Assembly (NCBI GenBank): GCA_023213395.1 | Contig: CM041465.1 | Location: 239,327,741-239,391,740 of the forward strand | From: Cycas panzhihuaensis | Taxonomy: Eukaryota > Cycadophyta | Direction of reading: 5' to 3' | Length of the DNA: 64,000 nt | Shown: positions 21,200-33,377 of the stretch, one piece after another | Numbering within the stretch: position 1 is the first letter of the stretch | How the letters are laid out: the number at the start of each line of letters is the position of its first letter | Position numbers and translations under genes: made by a program | Notes under the pieces: model-generated | The model's input: the letters and a program-made list of their open reading frames with translations, nothing else | The model's database searches: none | Told to the model about the DNA's origin: nothing

Positions 21200-23230
21200 G
21201 CCTGCTTCATATGAGGTTCCATCCACCTCTTATGATCATATAGATACCTATCCCACCGACGTAGTAGAAGCCCTTAGCCAATGTTTCTAAGCTGTCCCTC
21301 TCCAACCACATCCTAAGTGGTTTGAGAATGTCTTGTGAGGCATTGTTCTTCCTCCTTCTACGTATCCCTTGCCTCACTCATCCCATTCGACTTCCTTACC
21401 CATGATGAACCTACCTCTCACCTCATCTTCTTCTCCCCATAGTTTATATTCCTTGGGAGCCACTTAGGGCATGTCTTCTTCCTAACTCAGGTTGAGCATG
21501 CCCTCGTCTAGTCAAATGATTATTCCTCCTCCGACCATCGTCTATCCACTGTCTACTAGACCTGGGGGAGCCACGTGTCCCTCTACTTCTAGTCATGTGG
21601 GGTCTGCCCCCCACACACTCTCAACACCAACCTAGGGACTCTTCCTTCTACGTGCCTCCTAGTTACACCCCTAAACTATGGGGGCACAGTAAAGGGAACT
21701 CCCTTCCTGCTGATGGGATGGACCCTTTGCACCCATATGGGGTCACACCACCCACAGGCAGCCCATATGGGCAAAATTTGGTCCCTCACCCCTCTTTTCT
21801 ATCTTGTATGACATCTCACATTATGCCTTTGCAAGGAGGGCCAGCCCCCTCCCAAGGCATTTTCCCTCAAGCTCCTCTATAACAAGGAGAGTTTCCTCAA
21901 GGAGGGATGGGTCTATCACACCCATCTGCTCCTATGCATGCCCCTTCGAATGTGGGATTCGTATTCTTTCACAAAACGGTGGGAGGAAAAAATCCCCTTT
22001 CGAACTAAACCTTCTAAGGAGGATTCATGTAACCTTGCCCACCTCCTCGTTCAACTTCCGTTGACCCTATGGTCCAATCGTTTATGGACTATCGGTCGAC
22101 TCCCCTATCCATCGAGGCATTAAGAACTAACTTACCGCTTCACCCTCTTAAAGTCCCCAAATTTGATGGGACTTCATCATAGGACCCAGCAAAGCATATC
22201 TATAGTTTCTCTATGGCATGCATTGACTATTAAGCCTATGACCACATTCTCATGAAACTTTTCTCGCAGTCCCTTCAGGTCGATGCCCTCATGGGTTTTA
22301 TCACCTACCTACACATTCTATTTTTTCATTCCAGTAGCTCATGAATAAATTCATCGACTACTTTGATGTAGCTCGTCCATTTGAGAGTAGGATAAAATCT
22401 CTTTTGTCTCTTAAACAAGGTCATGTTGAAATGAACCATGACTTTATGAGACATTTTCACGACCTTCTTCACTCTACTAAGGCAACTCTGCCTGAGGAGT
22501 TGAAGAGAGACCTCTTTGTTAACGCCCTTCACCTAGAAGTCCATGTCAAAGTCCTTAAAATAGGGGCAACTACATACGACTATGCCATAGCCAAGTGCTT
22601 GGTGCTTGAGGCTATTGAGATCCAAGCTAGACTCAAGAAGCCTCTAAAACCCTCACAACTATGTGAGGTACCTCCACCACCCTGAGAAACCAAAATCTAG
22701 TAGTCAGCCAGATCTTCTTCTCATCCTACCGAGAAGACCTTAGATCCTCTTACTTCTGCCATATGTTCGTTCGAATATACTATGAAGGAGCTCAAACTCT
22801 AGGCTCCTTCACCCCCTACCTCGCATAAGCCAGTCCACTAGGCTTCCCAAGACACTACCTCTAAGGGTTGTAACACCTAGTCTTCTCAAGTGAGGAAGCC
22901 TAATTCCTCTCTTGAAAAGAAGTGGTGTTCCATCCATAGAGAATGCTTCCACAAAGATTCATAGTGTCAGGCCTAGCACCCTAGAGTTACTCTGCAGCGT
23001 GATTCTTCCCCCAAATGGGCATCTAAGCCTAACCTAGACCAGCCCATCCATAGAGATCCCTTCCCAAAACATGGGGAACGTGATCACACTAACTAATAAA
23101 AGAACAACCAAAATAGGGGAAGATCCCCAAATCCTCACCCTTCATAAGCTAAATGGAAGGGTGCGAGGAATCTGTCATCTTCCTCTAATTCTTATGATTG
23201 TCATACTCCTTCACCTTCACGATTCCAAAA
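21200..23230 (+). pseudogene. gag of element B
   Basis: The order is a Pro/Ser-rich N-terminal region (21222-21900), the retrotransposon gag domain, and a zinc knuckle. The gag domain shows KVPKFDGTSS near 22155, YAHI/LMKLF positions near 22240-22265, and ELKRDLFVNALHLEVHVK at 22495-22550 with the IGATTYDYAIAKCLVLEAIEIQ helix after it. The knuckle region near 22925-22970 has CSIHRECFHKDS, a C-x2-H-x3-C/H type as in other Tat-like gag proteins. Several stops interrupt it, for example TAG for Gln at about 22181 and TAA for Trp at about 22231. It would form the virus-like particle in a working copy. Confidence 0.82.
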
Positions 23231-24020
23231 CAAGGGAAAGAAGGTCATCCAGTTGCTTGAAACTACTCCATTATATGCCTTAACCTGGTCTCAAGTAGCT
23301 AAAGAGGCAAACAACACCTCTTCATCCACACCTCATCTTAACCCTCTTCCGAAAACATCTCTTCGGAAGTCCTTGCACTCCCTAAGGCCATTCCTGTGTG
23401 CCCTGGTTGTTACAAATTTCGAAGGGCTATTCCCCAACCTATCATAAAGGGGAGTCTTTCTCTATTGTTAACGAGCTTCACACCATGGCCACTGGAATGT
23501 CCATAATGAATATCTTGAGGAGTTGCCCCAAACAGTGTATGCTTCTCCTAGAAGCCTTAGGATTGGGTGACGCATCCATCCACACCTTGGGTGTTGCCCC
23601 AAATCGTGAATCTATCATCTCTTTTGATCTTAAGGACTTTTCCCCTGCCAGTGAAAGGGAGCAACAATGACATTTCCCCTTCACCATAACCATTGATACT
23701 CCTAATTACACTTTATGGAGAACTATTATTGACAATGATTCTTCTGTTAATTCCATGCCCTTGCGTGTCATGCAAGAGCTTGGTATATCAGCCCTAGAGC
23801 CAGTTCCATGGAGGTACCAAGGCTACGATGGTAATGAAAAGACACCCTTAGGATTGGTGTCCATCCCCCTTACTCTTGAGGACAAGACTGTTCTAACTGA
23901 TATTATAGTTATCGACATTCATGTCAACTACAATCTTCTATTGAGATGCCCATGGCTCAACCAAATAGGAGTTGTGTGATCATGTTGGCGGGGAGAAGTT
24001 AAGTTTGTCCATGAGGGGCA
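23231..24020 (+). pseudogene. Retropepsin-like protease of element B
   Basis: The N-terminal flank has MSIMNILRSCPKQCMLLLEA at about 23500. The active-site region reads IIDNDSSVNSMPL near 23728-23766, where family members have I-D-N-G-S-S. The end reads NYNLLLRCPWLNQ near 23925-23960. A stop follows shortly at 23978. The Gly of the active triad region is Asp here, which would hurt activity. Confidence 0.75.
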
Positions 24021-24879
24021 AATGAGGGTTGTCTCTTGGGAGCCTCCTCCCACTAAGCAACTATGCCAAACTCGTCAAGTAGTTCATGGTCAAGTAAAGG
24101 GCGATAAGGACCTTTTTACCCATACTTTTGCTTGCTCCATTAACATCCCTAATCCATCCCCTTTGGAAGAAGACCCTTCCCCTTCATCTTCTTCTTCCAA
24201 CCTCACACGCTTTGCCCCTATTGGTGTTGGAAGCTATGGATATCTCACCATACTTAGTGACGATGAGTCCGATGGTGAGGATGAGAATTTCCCTCACCCC
24301 ATCTCTCTCTTAGGCATGAATAGGGGGCACTTCCTTCATTCAAGGTCCTAATATGGAACCCCTATTGTTGAAGAAACTAACTCTTCCTTTGTGTCTTATG
24401 TTATCGCTCCTTGTCGATCAGGTGATTCTTGCACCTCCCTCTTCATCATCCCCTATAGACAATGAAGTCAGAAAGCCTCCTGTTATTCCTTATAGGAGAA
24501 TTCTTTCCAACTCTTCTAGAGAGTCCCTTAGGTATATCGAGTAGTATGTCAATCGCCACGCTCCCGCTACTTCTTCTTCCCTTATCTCCTCCTCTTCTCG
24601 AGGTGTGGTCATCCATGGGGTGGACTACTTTGAGGATGATGAGGCTTTACTTAAGCACTTAGCGGGCTCTACGCCCAACCTCCCTTCTGGTCACCATAGG
24701 CTTGGTCACCAAAAGGTCTTAGCTATTGGGTCTTCTCTTGTCGACCTAAATCTGTCTTCTATTCCACCCCTTCCCATTGACCAAGCCCCCCTTCACTTCG
24801 AGGAGGGGAATGCCATGTGTATGGGGGAAACCAAGGACATAGTCCTTGCCCTAAGTAAGGTCATTAAGATGGGAGTGGA
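24021..24879 (+). pseudogene. Protease-RT linker of element B
   Basis: This is a long, low-complexity linker rich in Pro, Ser and acidic residues. It has LSDDESDGEDENFPHP at about 24250-24300 and GVDYFEDDEALLKHLAG at 24610-24665. The same landmarks are found in C and D. No enzyme domain is visible. Confidence 0.65.
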
Positions 24880-25600
24880 ATGCTCTCCTGACGAAATGAA
24901 GGAGTACACCCTTCTATTCCAGGAGTTCTGAGACATCTTCATATGGGACTATTCCGATATGAAGCGGATAGACCCTTCGATTATTACCCACAACCTTACC
25001 ACTATCCCGAGGGCTTGCCTTGTGCATCAAAGGCAGTGCCCTCTTCACCCTAAGCTTTTATCTACTGTTAAGATAGAAGTTGAGAAACTCCTAAATACAG
25101 GGTTAATCACTTCTATTGACTACCCCAAGTAGGTGTCTAATATTATCCCCGTTGCTAAAAGAATGGGATAATTTAGATATGTGTTGATTTTCAAGACATC
25201 AACAATGTGTGTCCTAAGGATAACTTCCCACTTCCCTTCATCAATCAAATCATTGATCGAAACCACCAGTTTTAAAGTCATGTCCTTAATGGATGGCTTC
25301 TCCAACTACAACCAAATCCAGATTTCTCCCGAAGACCATTATAAGATGGCCTTCACTACCCTATGGGGCACCTTCACCTATAAGGCGATGATTTTTGGGT
25401 TAAAGAACGTAGGCGCAACCTATCAAAGGGCGATACAGTTCATTTTTCATGACCTTATCAACAAATCTTTAGAGGTTTTCATGGACGATATGATGGGTCT
25501 CTCATGTATTGGAGCCCATCATCCTTCTAATTTACGAGCCATCTTCGCATGATGTCACAAATACCATGTAAGCCTTAACCCTCTTAAATGTGTATTTGCC
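24880..25600 (+). pseudogene. Reverse transcriptase of element B
   Basis: The landmarks of Ty3/gypsy RT are in order: EYTLLFQEF and the D-x-F-x-W stretch near 24905-24945, KIEVEKLLNTG-like sequence near 25075, then LMDGFSNYNQIQISPEDHYK near 25290-25345, FGLKNVGATYQRAIQ, and the catalytic FMDDMM near 25480. The two catalytic Asp of the MDD motif are retained. Stops at the WVSNI and DFQDI positions and a shift before 25181 break the frame, so no full enzyme can be made. Confidence 0.88.
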
Positions 25601-26400
25601 ATGACAACTGACAAGCTCCTTAGTTTCCTTGTGTCAAAACAAGGAATTCAAATCGACCATGACAAAGTCAAAGCCATCTTTGACATGCCGCCTCCTAAAA
25701 CCCAACAACAAATCAAATCATTCTTAGGTAGGCTCAGATTTCTTAGGAGTTTCTCGGCAAATTTTGCCATAAACACCAAGCCTCTTACTAACCTATTAAA
25801 GAAGGGAGTCCCATCTATTTGGTCTTCAAAGGCCCAACAAGCCTTTGAAGAACTCAAGGAAGCCCTCGCTTCCACCCTGACGTTAGTGACCCCTCTATTT
25901 GACAGGCTGTTCATTCTTTATACTTCAACTATAGATGAGTCTTTGGGTACTATGTTAGCCCAAGAAGACAATTCAGGAATCAAAAGGACCATTTACTTCA
26001 TCAGTCACACTCTCCTGGCCGCTGAACTTAACTACTACCCTGCCGAGAAGGAGTGTCTCTCCTTTATACATACCACCAAGAAGTTCAGGCACTACTTGCT
26101 TGGGAATACCACTCAGGTGATCATCCAATCCGATCCCCTAAGATATTTACTCACCCGACCTGACCTGACAGGTAGGACCAACAAGTGGGCTATCCTCCTT
26201 TAGGAATTTAACCTCTAAATCATTAATAGGAAGTCAAAGAAAGGGGTGGTGGTGGCTGAGCAACTCGTTGATACCCCCATCCTAAACCCTTTCGATGTTC
26301 CCATTGATGATTCTTTGCCTGACAAGCCTATCTTAGCCATTAAGGATTCTCCTCCCTATCCACTTGTTGACAGTGAATGGTATGGATACATTGTACAATA
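25601..26400 (+). pseudogene. RNase H of element B
   Basis: After the connection region (IKSFLGRLRFLRSFSANFA, KPLTNLLKKG, FEELKEAL) comes the gypsy RNase H. It has LYTSTIDESLGTMLAQED, ISHTLLAAELNYYPAEKECL and IQSDPLRYLL. The usual first Asp position of the RNase H core reads Thr-Ser-Thr. The frame is open for about 200 codons (25601-26203), the longest stretch of intact pol in B, then has TAG and TAA at the Gln codons of QEFDLQI. Confidence 0.88.
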
Positions 26401-27609
26401 CCTCGTCCAATAACAATATTGCTTTGAAGCTAACAACAAAGTTAGGTCTCGTATTTGGGCAACTGCTAGGCAATACTTCCTTATGGGTGAAGTATTATAC
26501 AAGAGATCCTTCGATGGGATCCTTCTTCACTATGTTAACCCTGACAAAGCGAACCAAATACTTCATGAATGCCACAATGGCATTTGCAGGGGCCAATCCA
26601 TAGCCTAAAGGATCCTCTGTATGGGGTATGACTAGTCATCCCTCTTTAAGGATGCCCATGCCTATGCCTGAGATGTTAGTTGTGCCAAGAGCATACTAAT
26701 ATCATCCACTTGCCTTTTGAGGCCCTCCATCCTATCATATCTCTATGGCCCTTTTCCCAATAGGGGTTGGACCTTATTGGAGCTATATCTTCATCCTCTT
26801 CATCGCAACACAAGTTTATCTTGACTGCTACGGAGTACTTCACTAAATAGGCCAAAGTGATCCCTTTGACCACTACTCTTGGTAAGACGATAGCTACCTT
26901 TATCTACGAGCACATCATCTATCATTTTAGAGTTCCCAATGTCTTGATCACTGACAATGGAACTCCTTTATGTAATAAGGAGATGGACAAACTCTGTGAG
27001 AAATTCAAAATTTCTCATAAAACTTGCTCTCCCTATTACCCCCAGGCTAATGGCTAAGTTGAATCATTTAACAAAACCCTTATAAATATTTTAAAGAAAA
27101 CTGTAGCCCAATATCAAAGAGATTGACATCTTTAGCTCCCTTTCGCTCTATGAGCATATCACATGTCTATCTGTACTGCTACGAGAATGACCTATTTTTC
27201 CCTAGTATACAGAATAGAGACAGTTCTCCTATTGGAAGTGGAAATTCCCTCCTTACGAATCTCTCTTCGGGGTCTTATCAATGAGGAGTCTATCCACTAG
27301 GCTTGCCTTTTAGATCTCGAGGCCTTAGATGAGAGACGCTTGACTGCCTACTAAGTGAATCTCGCTTCTAAGGCTAGGGCACAAAGGACATATGAAAAAC
27401 ACCTTCGTTCCCACCCTTTATGTCCTGGGGACTACGTCCTCAAATTGGAATATCTCCATGACTGCCTATCCAAGTTTGGACCTAAGTGGGTTGGCCCCTT
27501 TGTCATTCTCAAGAGCCTCGGTAACGTCACTTACAGGATTGCCACCTTGGAAGGTCTAGAGTTCGAGAAGGCCATTAATAGGAAATTCCTAAAGAAATTT
27601 TACACATGA
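26401..27609 (+). pseudogene. Integrase of element B
   Basis: The zinc-binding region is damaged near 26530-26700. The catalytic core shows LDLIGA near 26768 (first Asp), ITDNGTPLCNKEMDKLC near 26950 (second Asp) and VESFNKTLIN near 27060 (Glu). The YFTK-x-A position is a stop. The C-terminal part with LHDCLSKFGPKWVGPF and LEGLEFEKAINRKFLKKFY is open from 27355 to the TGA at 27607-27609. C keeps the same end sequence. Confidence 0.87.
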
Positions 27610-28370
27610 CCACTTCTTTCCTTGCGCTCTAAAATGAGCCTAAACTACCACCTTAGGCACATCCCCATCCCTCCTAATCACAAGTGGGATGGTAGTTTAG
27701 GATGGCCTTCTTGCTCATTTTTGGGTTCCTCCTACGGAACCCCTTGCCCCCCTTTCTTTGGGGGCCCCATCCTCCTAATTGGGTGTGTTGTTCCTATTGC
27801 TCCTAAGCTTGGAAACACTCCCCAACTAGGATGGCGTGCTCAAGTATCATTACTTCTTTTCTCACTAGCGCTTCCTTTACATATTCCACTATGCTCCTAT
27901 GTGGACATGTATAGCCCCCCTGTCTCATAGCCCCATATACGGCTATCACTGATGCTCATGGTGATCGTGTGTGCCTGCTAGGGGTGTGGCCTTGCATGAA
28001 AGGAAGTGTGTACAACTCAAACAATCCTCTAATACAAATCATATAGTAATCGACTCAAAAACATCATGATCTATAGCTCCTCATGCATCTATGCACCCTC
28101 ACACATGTATACACAAACATACATATAAAAGTAAATGCAATACATAATCGATGATCATGCATCATCGCATGCCATCATATATTAAATGGGGTACTAATGG
28201 CCTCATCTATATACATAGAGATCATAATGTGTCATATGATACAAATGGTATGGTACATCATTCATGGGAAGCTAGAATCCTTGTAGGGAGGAGTACAATC
28301 ATATGGTAATATATGGTGACTCCCTAGAGGTCTGGTGCTTTCCCAAATCACAACTAAATATATCCTACTC
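27610..28370 (+). other. B post-integrase region
   Basis: Non-coding sequence that starts with one copy of the 85-bp unit amplified in A (the region with GAGCCTAAACTACCACC). It then matches in reverse complement C at 40640-41300 and D at 54840-55500, with shared words such as GGAAGTGTGTACAACTC. No gene is visible. Confidence 0.65.
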
Positions 28371-28966
28371 TTTAGTGCTCCCCTGCTCCTAGTGTGACAT
28401 CTCCTGGTCTATGTGATCCCTCCCCTGGGGACCATATACCCCTAGACTCCTCCTGTACCTCTAGGAGCTCCCTGCCTCCCTCCCCTCATCCCGAGGCCTC
28501 CTCGAGGTCATCGCCACCATATGAGTATGTGTTCTACTACACGACAACTTTGACATTACCTGATCCACCCGTTGATCGTATCGTGCCTGGATACGATCCC
28601 TCTCACCCTCTACTCCTCGAAGCCTCTCCTCCATCCCTTGGAGCCACTCCTTTAGCACTACCATTCTGATGCGACTCTCCGCATCAACACCTACTCCTTC
28701 CTGAGCCTCCAGTGCCTGGACCTGGCCTCATAGAGTATCCCTCTCTTCTTTGGTCCCTTCCAGCTTGCCCTATAGCCATCCCACTCTCACCTTGTGCTCC
28801 TAAGACTCTGCTACCTACACATCTATGGCACTGACTAATGGGGTGAATGTTGTTATGTGAGCCCCTGCCAATCATGGCTCCTCTCTTGTCTAGATGGGAG
28901 GTTGCCCCTCCGCATAGGTCTGGGAGAATATCTCTCAAACTACCACCTTAACCAATCTTCTAATCT
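28371..28966 (-). pseudogene. Last exon of the antisense PMD-type gene in element B
   Basis: On the strand opposite to B's gag-pol, this matches the last exon of the carried gene of C and D. Part of it (28461-28664) reads MEERLRGVEGERDRIQARYD, a heptad-like coiled coil. The splice acceptor AG is conserved at 28967-28968 on the minus strand, and intron sequence continues to about 29013, where copia F interrupts. The first exon with the PMD domain is missing here. The exact stop near 28371 is uncertain. Confidence 0.6.
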
Positions 28967-29018
28967 CTGTTGTTCCTGTGAAGTCCAACACACCATGTGT
29001 CAGTATATATATCCTAAT

Positions 29019-29330
29019 TGAAAGAGGTTAATATATCAAGGTCATTTATGTAGATTAATTATGTGACCTTAAGATATATTATTAGTATTAGTCTCTTAAT
29101 GAAATGTACTTTATATGCATTTAGATGTAATTTTAGGTTCATGTCATTAGGTGAGAAAATCCTAACCCTAATGCTCACTCTTAATAATAAAAGGTGAAAT
29201 CTCAAGGAGGGAGTCATTATTCATTCTCACCTCCAAGCTTGCTCTCATATCTTGTTTCATCTTTTTTTTCATTCTCCATTGCCATTATGTGTATGTGAGT
29301 GATTTATCTCCTAGATCCATCCTTCCTTCA
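29019..29330 (+). repeat. F 5' LTR
   Basis: The LTR runs from TGAAAGAGGTTAATATATC to CATCCTTCCTTCA, directly before the PBS. The left end is inferred from where similarity to the intron of B's antisense gene stops and from the TGAA...TTCA ends. No second copy exists in the window. Confidence 0.65.
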
Positions 29331-29332
29331 TG

Positions 29333-29344
29333 TGGTATTAGAGC
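29333..29344 (+). promoter_or_regulatory. F primer binding site (initiator tRNA-Met, one mismatch)
   Basis: TGGTATTAGAGC lies two bases after the LTR end and differs from the standard TGGTATCAGAGC by one C-to-T change. Confidence 0.92.
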
Positions 29345-31390
29345 GAGAAGGGAATCTATTCACTCCATTCCACTTGCATGGAGTCATTTTGCCTCTCCTT
29401 CACCTTCAATGTGAAGTATTGAGAGTGCGTTCATTATTTTCTAATATTTTGAGAGTTTAAAATTATAGTATTTTTCATGTCGTTACTTTGTCCATGTGTG
29501 AAGAAATTTAGAGGTGAAGAATATAGGTTTTTGAATCCATTCAACTGCCGGAATAGCCCCAGAAGCATTAAAGGCCCAAAATTTCATAAAAATTTGACCA
29601 TCTCATAATTTGATGAAATTTGGCATTCAAGGTCACCTTGACTAGAGGATCATTATTTTTTTCTAGAGCAACATCAGATTCAGCCTAAAATAGTGAGTTT
29701 TGGCTATGACAAAAGGGTAAATTTTATGGATAAGTGATTTAAAGCACTTTTCCTAATGAAATCCTTTAATTATAAGCTAAAGATATAAATGTTTTATTAA
29801 GGGATCTGGTATATTTATGTCTGAAGATCAGTTTAAGATAAATCTCATCAAATTTCATCCACTGATTAGTGAGATCTATGCAGTTTTCTCATGGTTGTTG
29901 ATTTTGCTTACTCAACCCCCTAAAGGACCTTACAAGGGCATTTTGGGTATTTTTTTGGCATATTTTGTAGATGTTGTAGAAGGAAAAGTTAATCTACATA
30001 TCAAAATGTAACATTCAATATATTGAAGTTTAGATTCTGAGATAGTTGATCTGCCATGATTTTACTTTGGTGCTTTTTCGAGCAGAAAAGTTTTTATGCC
30101 TTTTCTAAAATCTGACTTCACAACTCTATGAGAAATGACATTCTAAACACTTTTTACTTCTATCATAAATTCAAATTTTATCATTTAGGCCTTCATATTT
30201 GTAATTTTTAAAAATTTACCCATTTATCATTATTTATAAATTTTGTAAAAAAAATCACAAAATAGGGCAAAATAGCATGCATATAGATTTAGAAAAATCA
30301 TCATTTTAGCAGAAAGTTAATCCACTTTTTAGCCCATTATGTATTTTGTATCAAAACTTCCAAAATCATATTTGGAAACATTGTACTAAAGCAAGGGAAA
30401 CCTTAGATCGGAAGCAACATCTGGTTCCCCTACTAAATCTAGCATGCTTTTCTATTTGCACATATAGCATAAAGCATTAAAAAAGCAGTAATAACAATAA
30501 AGCATCACAAAATTAGTAACAACAATAAAGTATCATAAAAGCAGTAACAACAACAAAACATCACAAAAGCAACAACAATAACAAAGTAAGCTTGAAAAGT
30601 AAGCAAGCACATTCAGTAAGTTTTTATTTCAGTTTTTAGTTATACAGAAACATATTATACTATTCCTAAAAGGAATCTCATCCATACAATCTATACTACT
30701 AGTTCTTGATTTGTGCGCACACTCACCTTAGTTAAAATAGACCAAGGTTGGTTGAAGTCCAGGCCCTAAGGGAGGTGTGAGTTTCATACTAGGTCTGGTC
30801 TTAACTGGAATAATGGTGAAGGGATAGATTAGCCATACCTACAGCCTCTAATCAAGGATAATCCTAATAACCACCTAGGAAAATTAAAAACCTTAATGCA
30901 AGATTAAAATTAACCTAGTCTAATATCCATCATAGCTGTGGGATACGCAGTATCGTTTGACTCTTCAGAGGAGGTATATAGCTTCTCATTAGTTAACTAG
31001 GTGAGGATTGGAAGTACCTGGGCTCTACTGTGACTTGGATTTCATCACTAAGTGCAGGTGTAGGTATCGCAGGTGAAGGTCCTAATCATATATTAGAAGC
31101 CTTAGACATTGAATCCTCACCTACATTTGGATATAAGTGAGAGGTTAGTGGTATGACACATCACCACTCTTTGCCAACTCTACATTAGGCCTCATTCTTG
31201 CATCATTACTTATATTCATTTTTTATATAATTGTTGAAAAATGGTTAATTATTGCTTGCTTCTCATCATAACAATTATTTCTACATCCTTACTATGCAGG
31301 TGTACTAGCCACATGTGTGAGTGGCACATACTTCTATCATCTCTTCTACTTCTTCATCATCACCATGTCATGTCAATTCAAGCAAAATAT
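29345..31390 (+). other. F leader with short A-rich repeats
   Basis: This is non-coding and AT-rich. Around 30470-30590 a unit of about 30 bp rich in CA/AACAA and built on AAAGCAGTAACAACAACAAA, ending in CATCA or TATCA, is repeated about four times with variation. Nothing else is recognised. Confidence 0.6.
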
Positions 31391-32330
31391 TAAATGCATA
31401 TTGAAAGGTAAAGAAAATTAGGATATATGGTACACTAGAATTAAAAATGCTGTAAAGTATGAAGGCCTTTGGAGAGCCCACCTATAGCCCACACCCAACA
31501 TACCAATAATGGCTACAACAACTACTTCCATTGGATCTGCCACAATAGCTCCTACAGATGTTGCAGCTAAATTACAATGGGAGATAGATGATGAAAAGAT
31601 TCGTGAAAGAATTTTGTTGGTCATTGATCACTCCTTGCATAACTTGATAAACGAAAAGGAACATGATATAGCCTGGAAGGTCCTAGATATTCTTAGAAAG
31701 AACTTTGATACAATGTTATATTTAGAATTTGTTCATCTTGTTTTGAAAATGAACAAATTAAAAATGCAGAAGGGACGAGCTCATGAGACAATAAATCTCC
31801 TTCGACCAATCAAATAGGCAATTGACAAAGATTTTAAGACCCAATGCATCACTTGGGCATTTTTGATCTAGTCATGTTTACATGTCCCTGATTATAAAAA
31901 CTTAGTTGGAAGTCTTTAATCTAGTGGAATATTAAAGACACTCAACTTCGAAGCACTTGCTGAGAAGTTTATAGAATTTGACAAGACCTTTGATACAAAC
32001 TTTGTAGCCTCTGACTCTCTTCCAGATGCAACCTTTAAGGTAGAAGAAGAAGTTTGCTATATAAAAAATTAAGGTCCCTCTTATGGCAGAGGAAATAACC
32101 GAGAAAGAGGAAGAGGTAGAAATATGGGAAATCATCCACAAGGTCAATCAAACCCTCAATTACAACCTCGACAGTTTCAAGGCTAAGGGCCACATCAACA
32201 AAGAGCAAGACAATTAGGCTAAACTAGTACTTCTTTAGGGACTAGTAATCAAACTATTATGTGTGATCGGTGTAACCGTAAAGGACACTTAGCAAAAGAT
32301 TACAGAATTGCCACTTATAACCTCAAAATA
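31391..32330 (+). pseudogene. copia gag of element F
   Basis: The gag begins near 31391 with WYTRIKNAVKYEGLWRAHL, the usual copia gag start, and meets a stop before PTPNIP. The open part 31509-31817 contains VAAKLQWEIDDEKIRERILL and AWKVLDIL, followed by the helix region. A zinc knuckle is visible near 32262-32303 as CDRCNRKGHLAKDY. Its last Cys is Tyr, so the C-x2-C-x4-H-x4-C set is incomplete. Several stops break the frame. Confidence 0.82.
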
Positions 32331-32729
32331 TGGGTGTTCTTACCCTTGGATGGTTGAAAGAGAAGGGAAAGACCCAACAAGGAAGTAGATTTTCATAGAA
32401 GATAAAGGGATATGGATAGGATGCATGTAGGTAAGTGGCACAGGAGGTACATACTCGTAAGGGTGGTGTTGGGTAACCACCTCATGCATAGGACCAACCC
32501 AAGGTAGAAGGGTGTTAGGATTACTAAGTTGGTTTGAATGTGATAGGGTTAGAGGAGGAGGTCTTCGAGGATGAATCCTCCTTGAACTAACCCACCTAAA
32601 GTGAGTTTTAAGGGAGCAAAGAATGATGGTGGAAGTAGTTCCTACCATCCTATGTGTGAAGGAGTCTACCTTCTATGTGTAATAGTAAAATAGTGTCTAA
32701 TTAGTTATGTATGTAAACAAGAGATAAAA

Positions 32730-32731
<2 letters not shown>

Positions 32732-32818
<87 letters not shown>
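32732..32818. repeat. (AT)n microsatellite in C 3' LTR
   Basis: Pure AT dinucleotide tract of about 87 bp. Confidence 0.98.
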
Positions 32819-32820
<2 letters not shown>

Positions 32821-33377
32821 ACAACAAATCTACTTTCTCTTATTTTCTCCCTAATATAAACCCTCGCTCTCTTTTTACTTTAAACAAAAGGAAAGAGGAC
32901 GAGAGAGGCAAACCAATCTAACACAGAAGATGCATGCTAAGGATGTAAATCCTAATAGGTTGTATGCGATCAAACAACAAGAGGAAGGGGATATCGCCTA
33001 TCTTGTGCTCTTTTCTAAAATTCAAGCTAGTGTGCACATGCAAATGGATGGTACAAATTGGTTTCCTTTTATCTTTTCCCTTTTTGTTCCTATCATGCAA
33101 ACATGCAAACTTAAAAGATACACAGAGAAAAGATCTACAAAAGGAAGGCGGTGTACCTCTAAAGTGATGTGGCTAAAACGAAGTCACCATCTTACACCAC
33201 ATTTGCTTCCTCTTTTTCTTCTCTCAACACATGGGTAGCACAGGGGTGATAGCATTGGGGCTTCCTTACCTTCCCCAAATTGAAAGGACTAAGGAAAAGG
33301 AACTATGCTAAAAGCTAAAATGACCAAGGAAAAGGAAAGAAAAGAAATGTACCCAGATTGTAACGGTTCATCCTTCT

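Larger units (their letters stand above)
2920..29018 (+). mobile_element. Tat-like Ty3/gypsy element B, interrupted and 3'-truncated
   Basis: B is a plus-strand Athila/Tat-type LTR retrotransposon. Its 5' LTR is in three pieces because A and G inserted into it. After the LTR come a PBS, gag, protease, RT, RNase H, integrase, a 3' non-pol region and the end of an antisense PMD-type gene. The sequence is then interrupted by copia F at about 29019. The second RNase H, polypurine tract and 3' LTR seen in C and D are missing here. All frames carry stops that fit Gln-to-stop and Trp-to-stop transitions. B is the oldest of the Tat-like copies by nesting order, together with C. Confidence 0.85.
29019..32330 (+). 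mobile_element. Truncated copia element F
   Basis: F has a 5' LTR, an initiator-Met PBS, a leader of about 2 kb and a gag. The element then stops at about 32330 without protease, integrase, RT, RNase H or 3' LTR. It lies within B's antisense gene on the left and is fused to C's truncated LTR on the right. A deletion that removed both the pol of F and the outer end of C's LTR explains this best. Confidence 0.78.

Noticed and set aside
20739-27609. An endogenous pararetrovirus instead of a retrotransposon
   Set aside because: There are LTRs, a PBS, a polypurine tract and an integrase, and no movement protein.
29333-29344. A tRNA gene at the PBS-like sequences
   Set aside because: Only the 12-base primer match is present, without a cloverleaf around it.
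32732-32818. The long AT tract as a promoter element
   Set aside because: It is a plain microsatellite, present at different LTR positions in C and D and absent in S.
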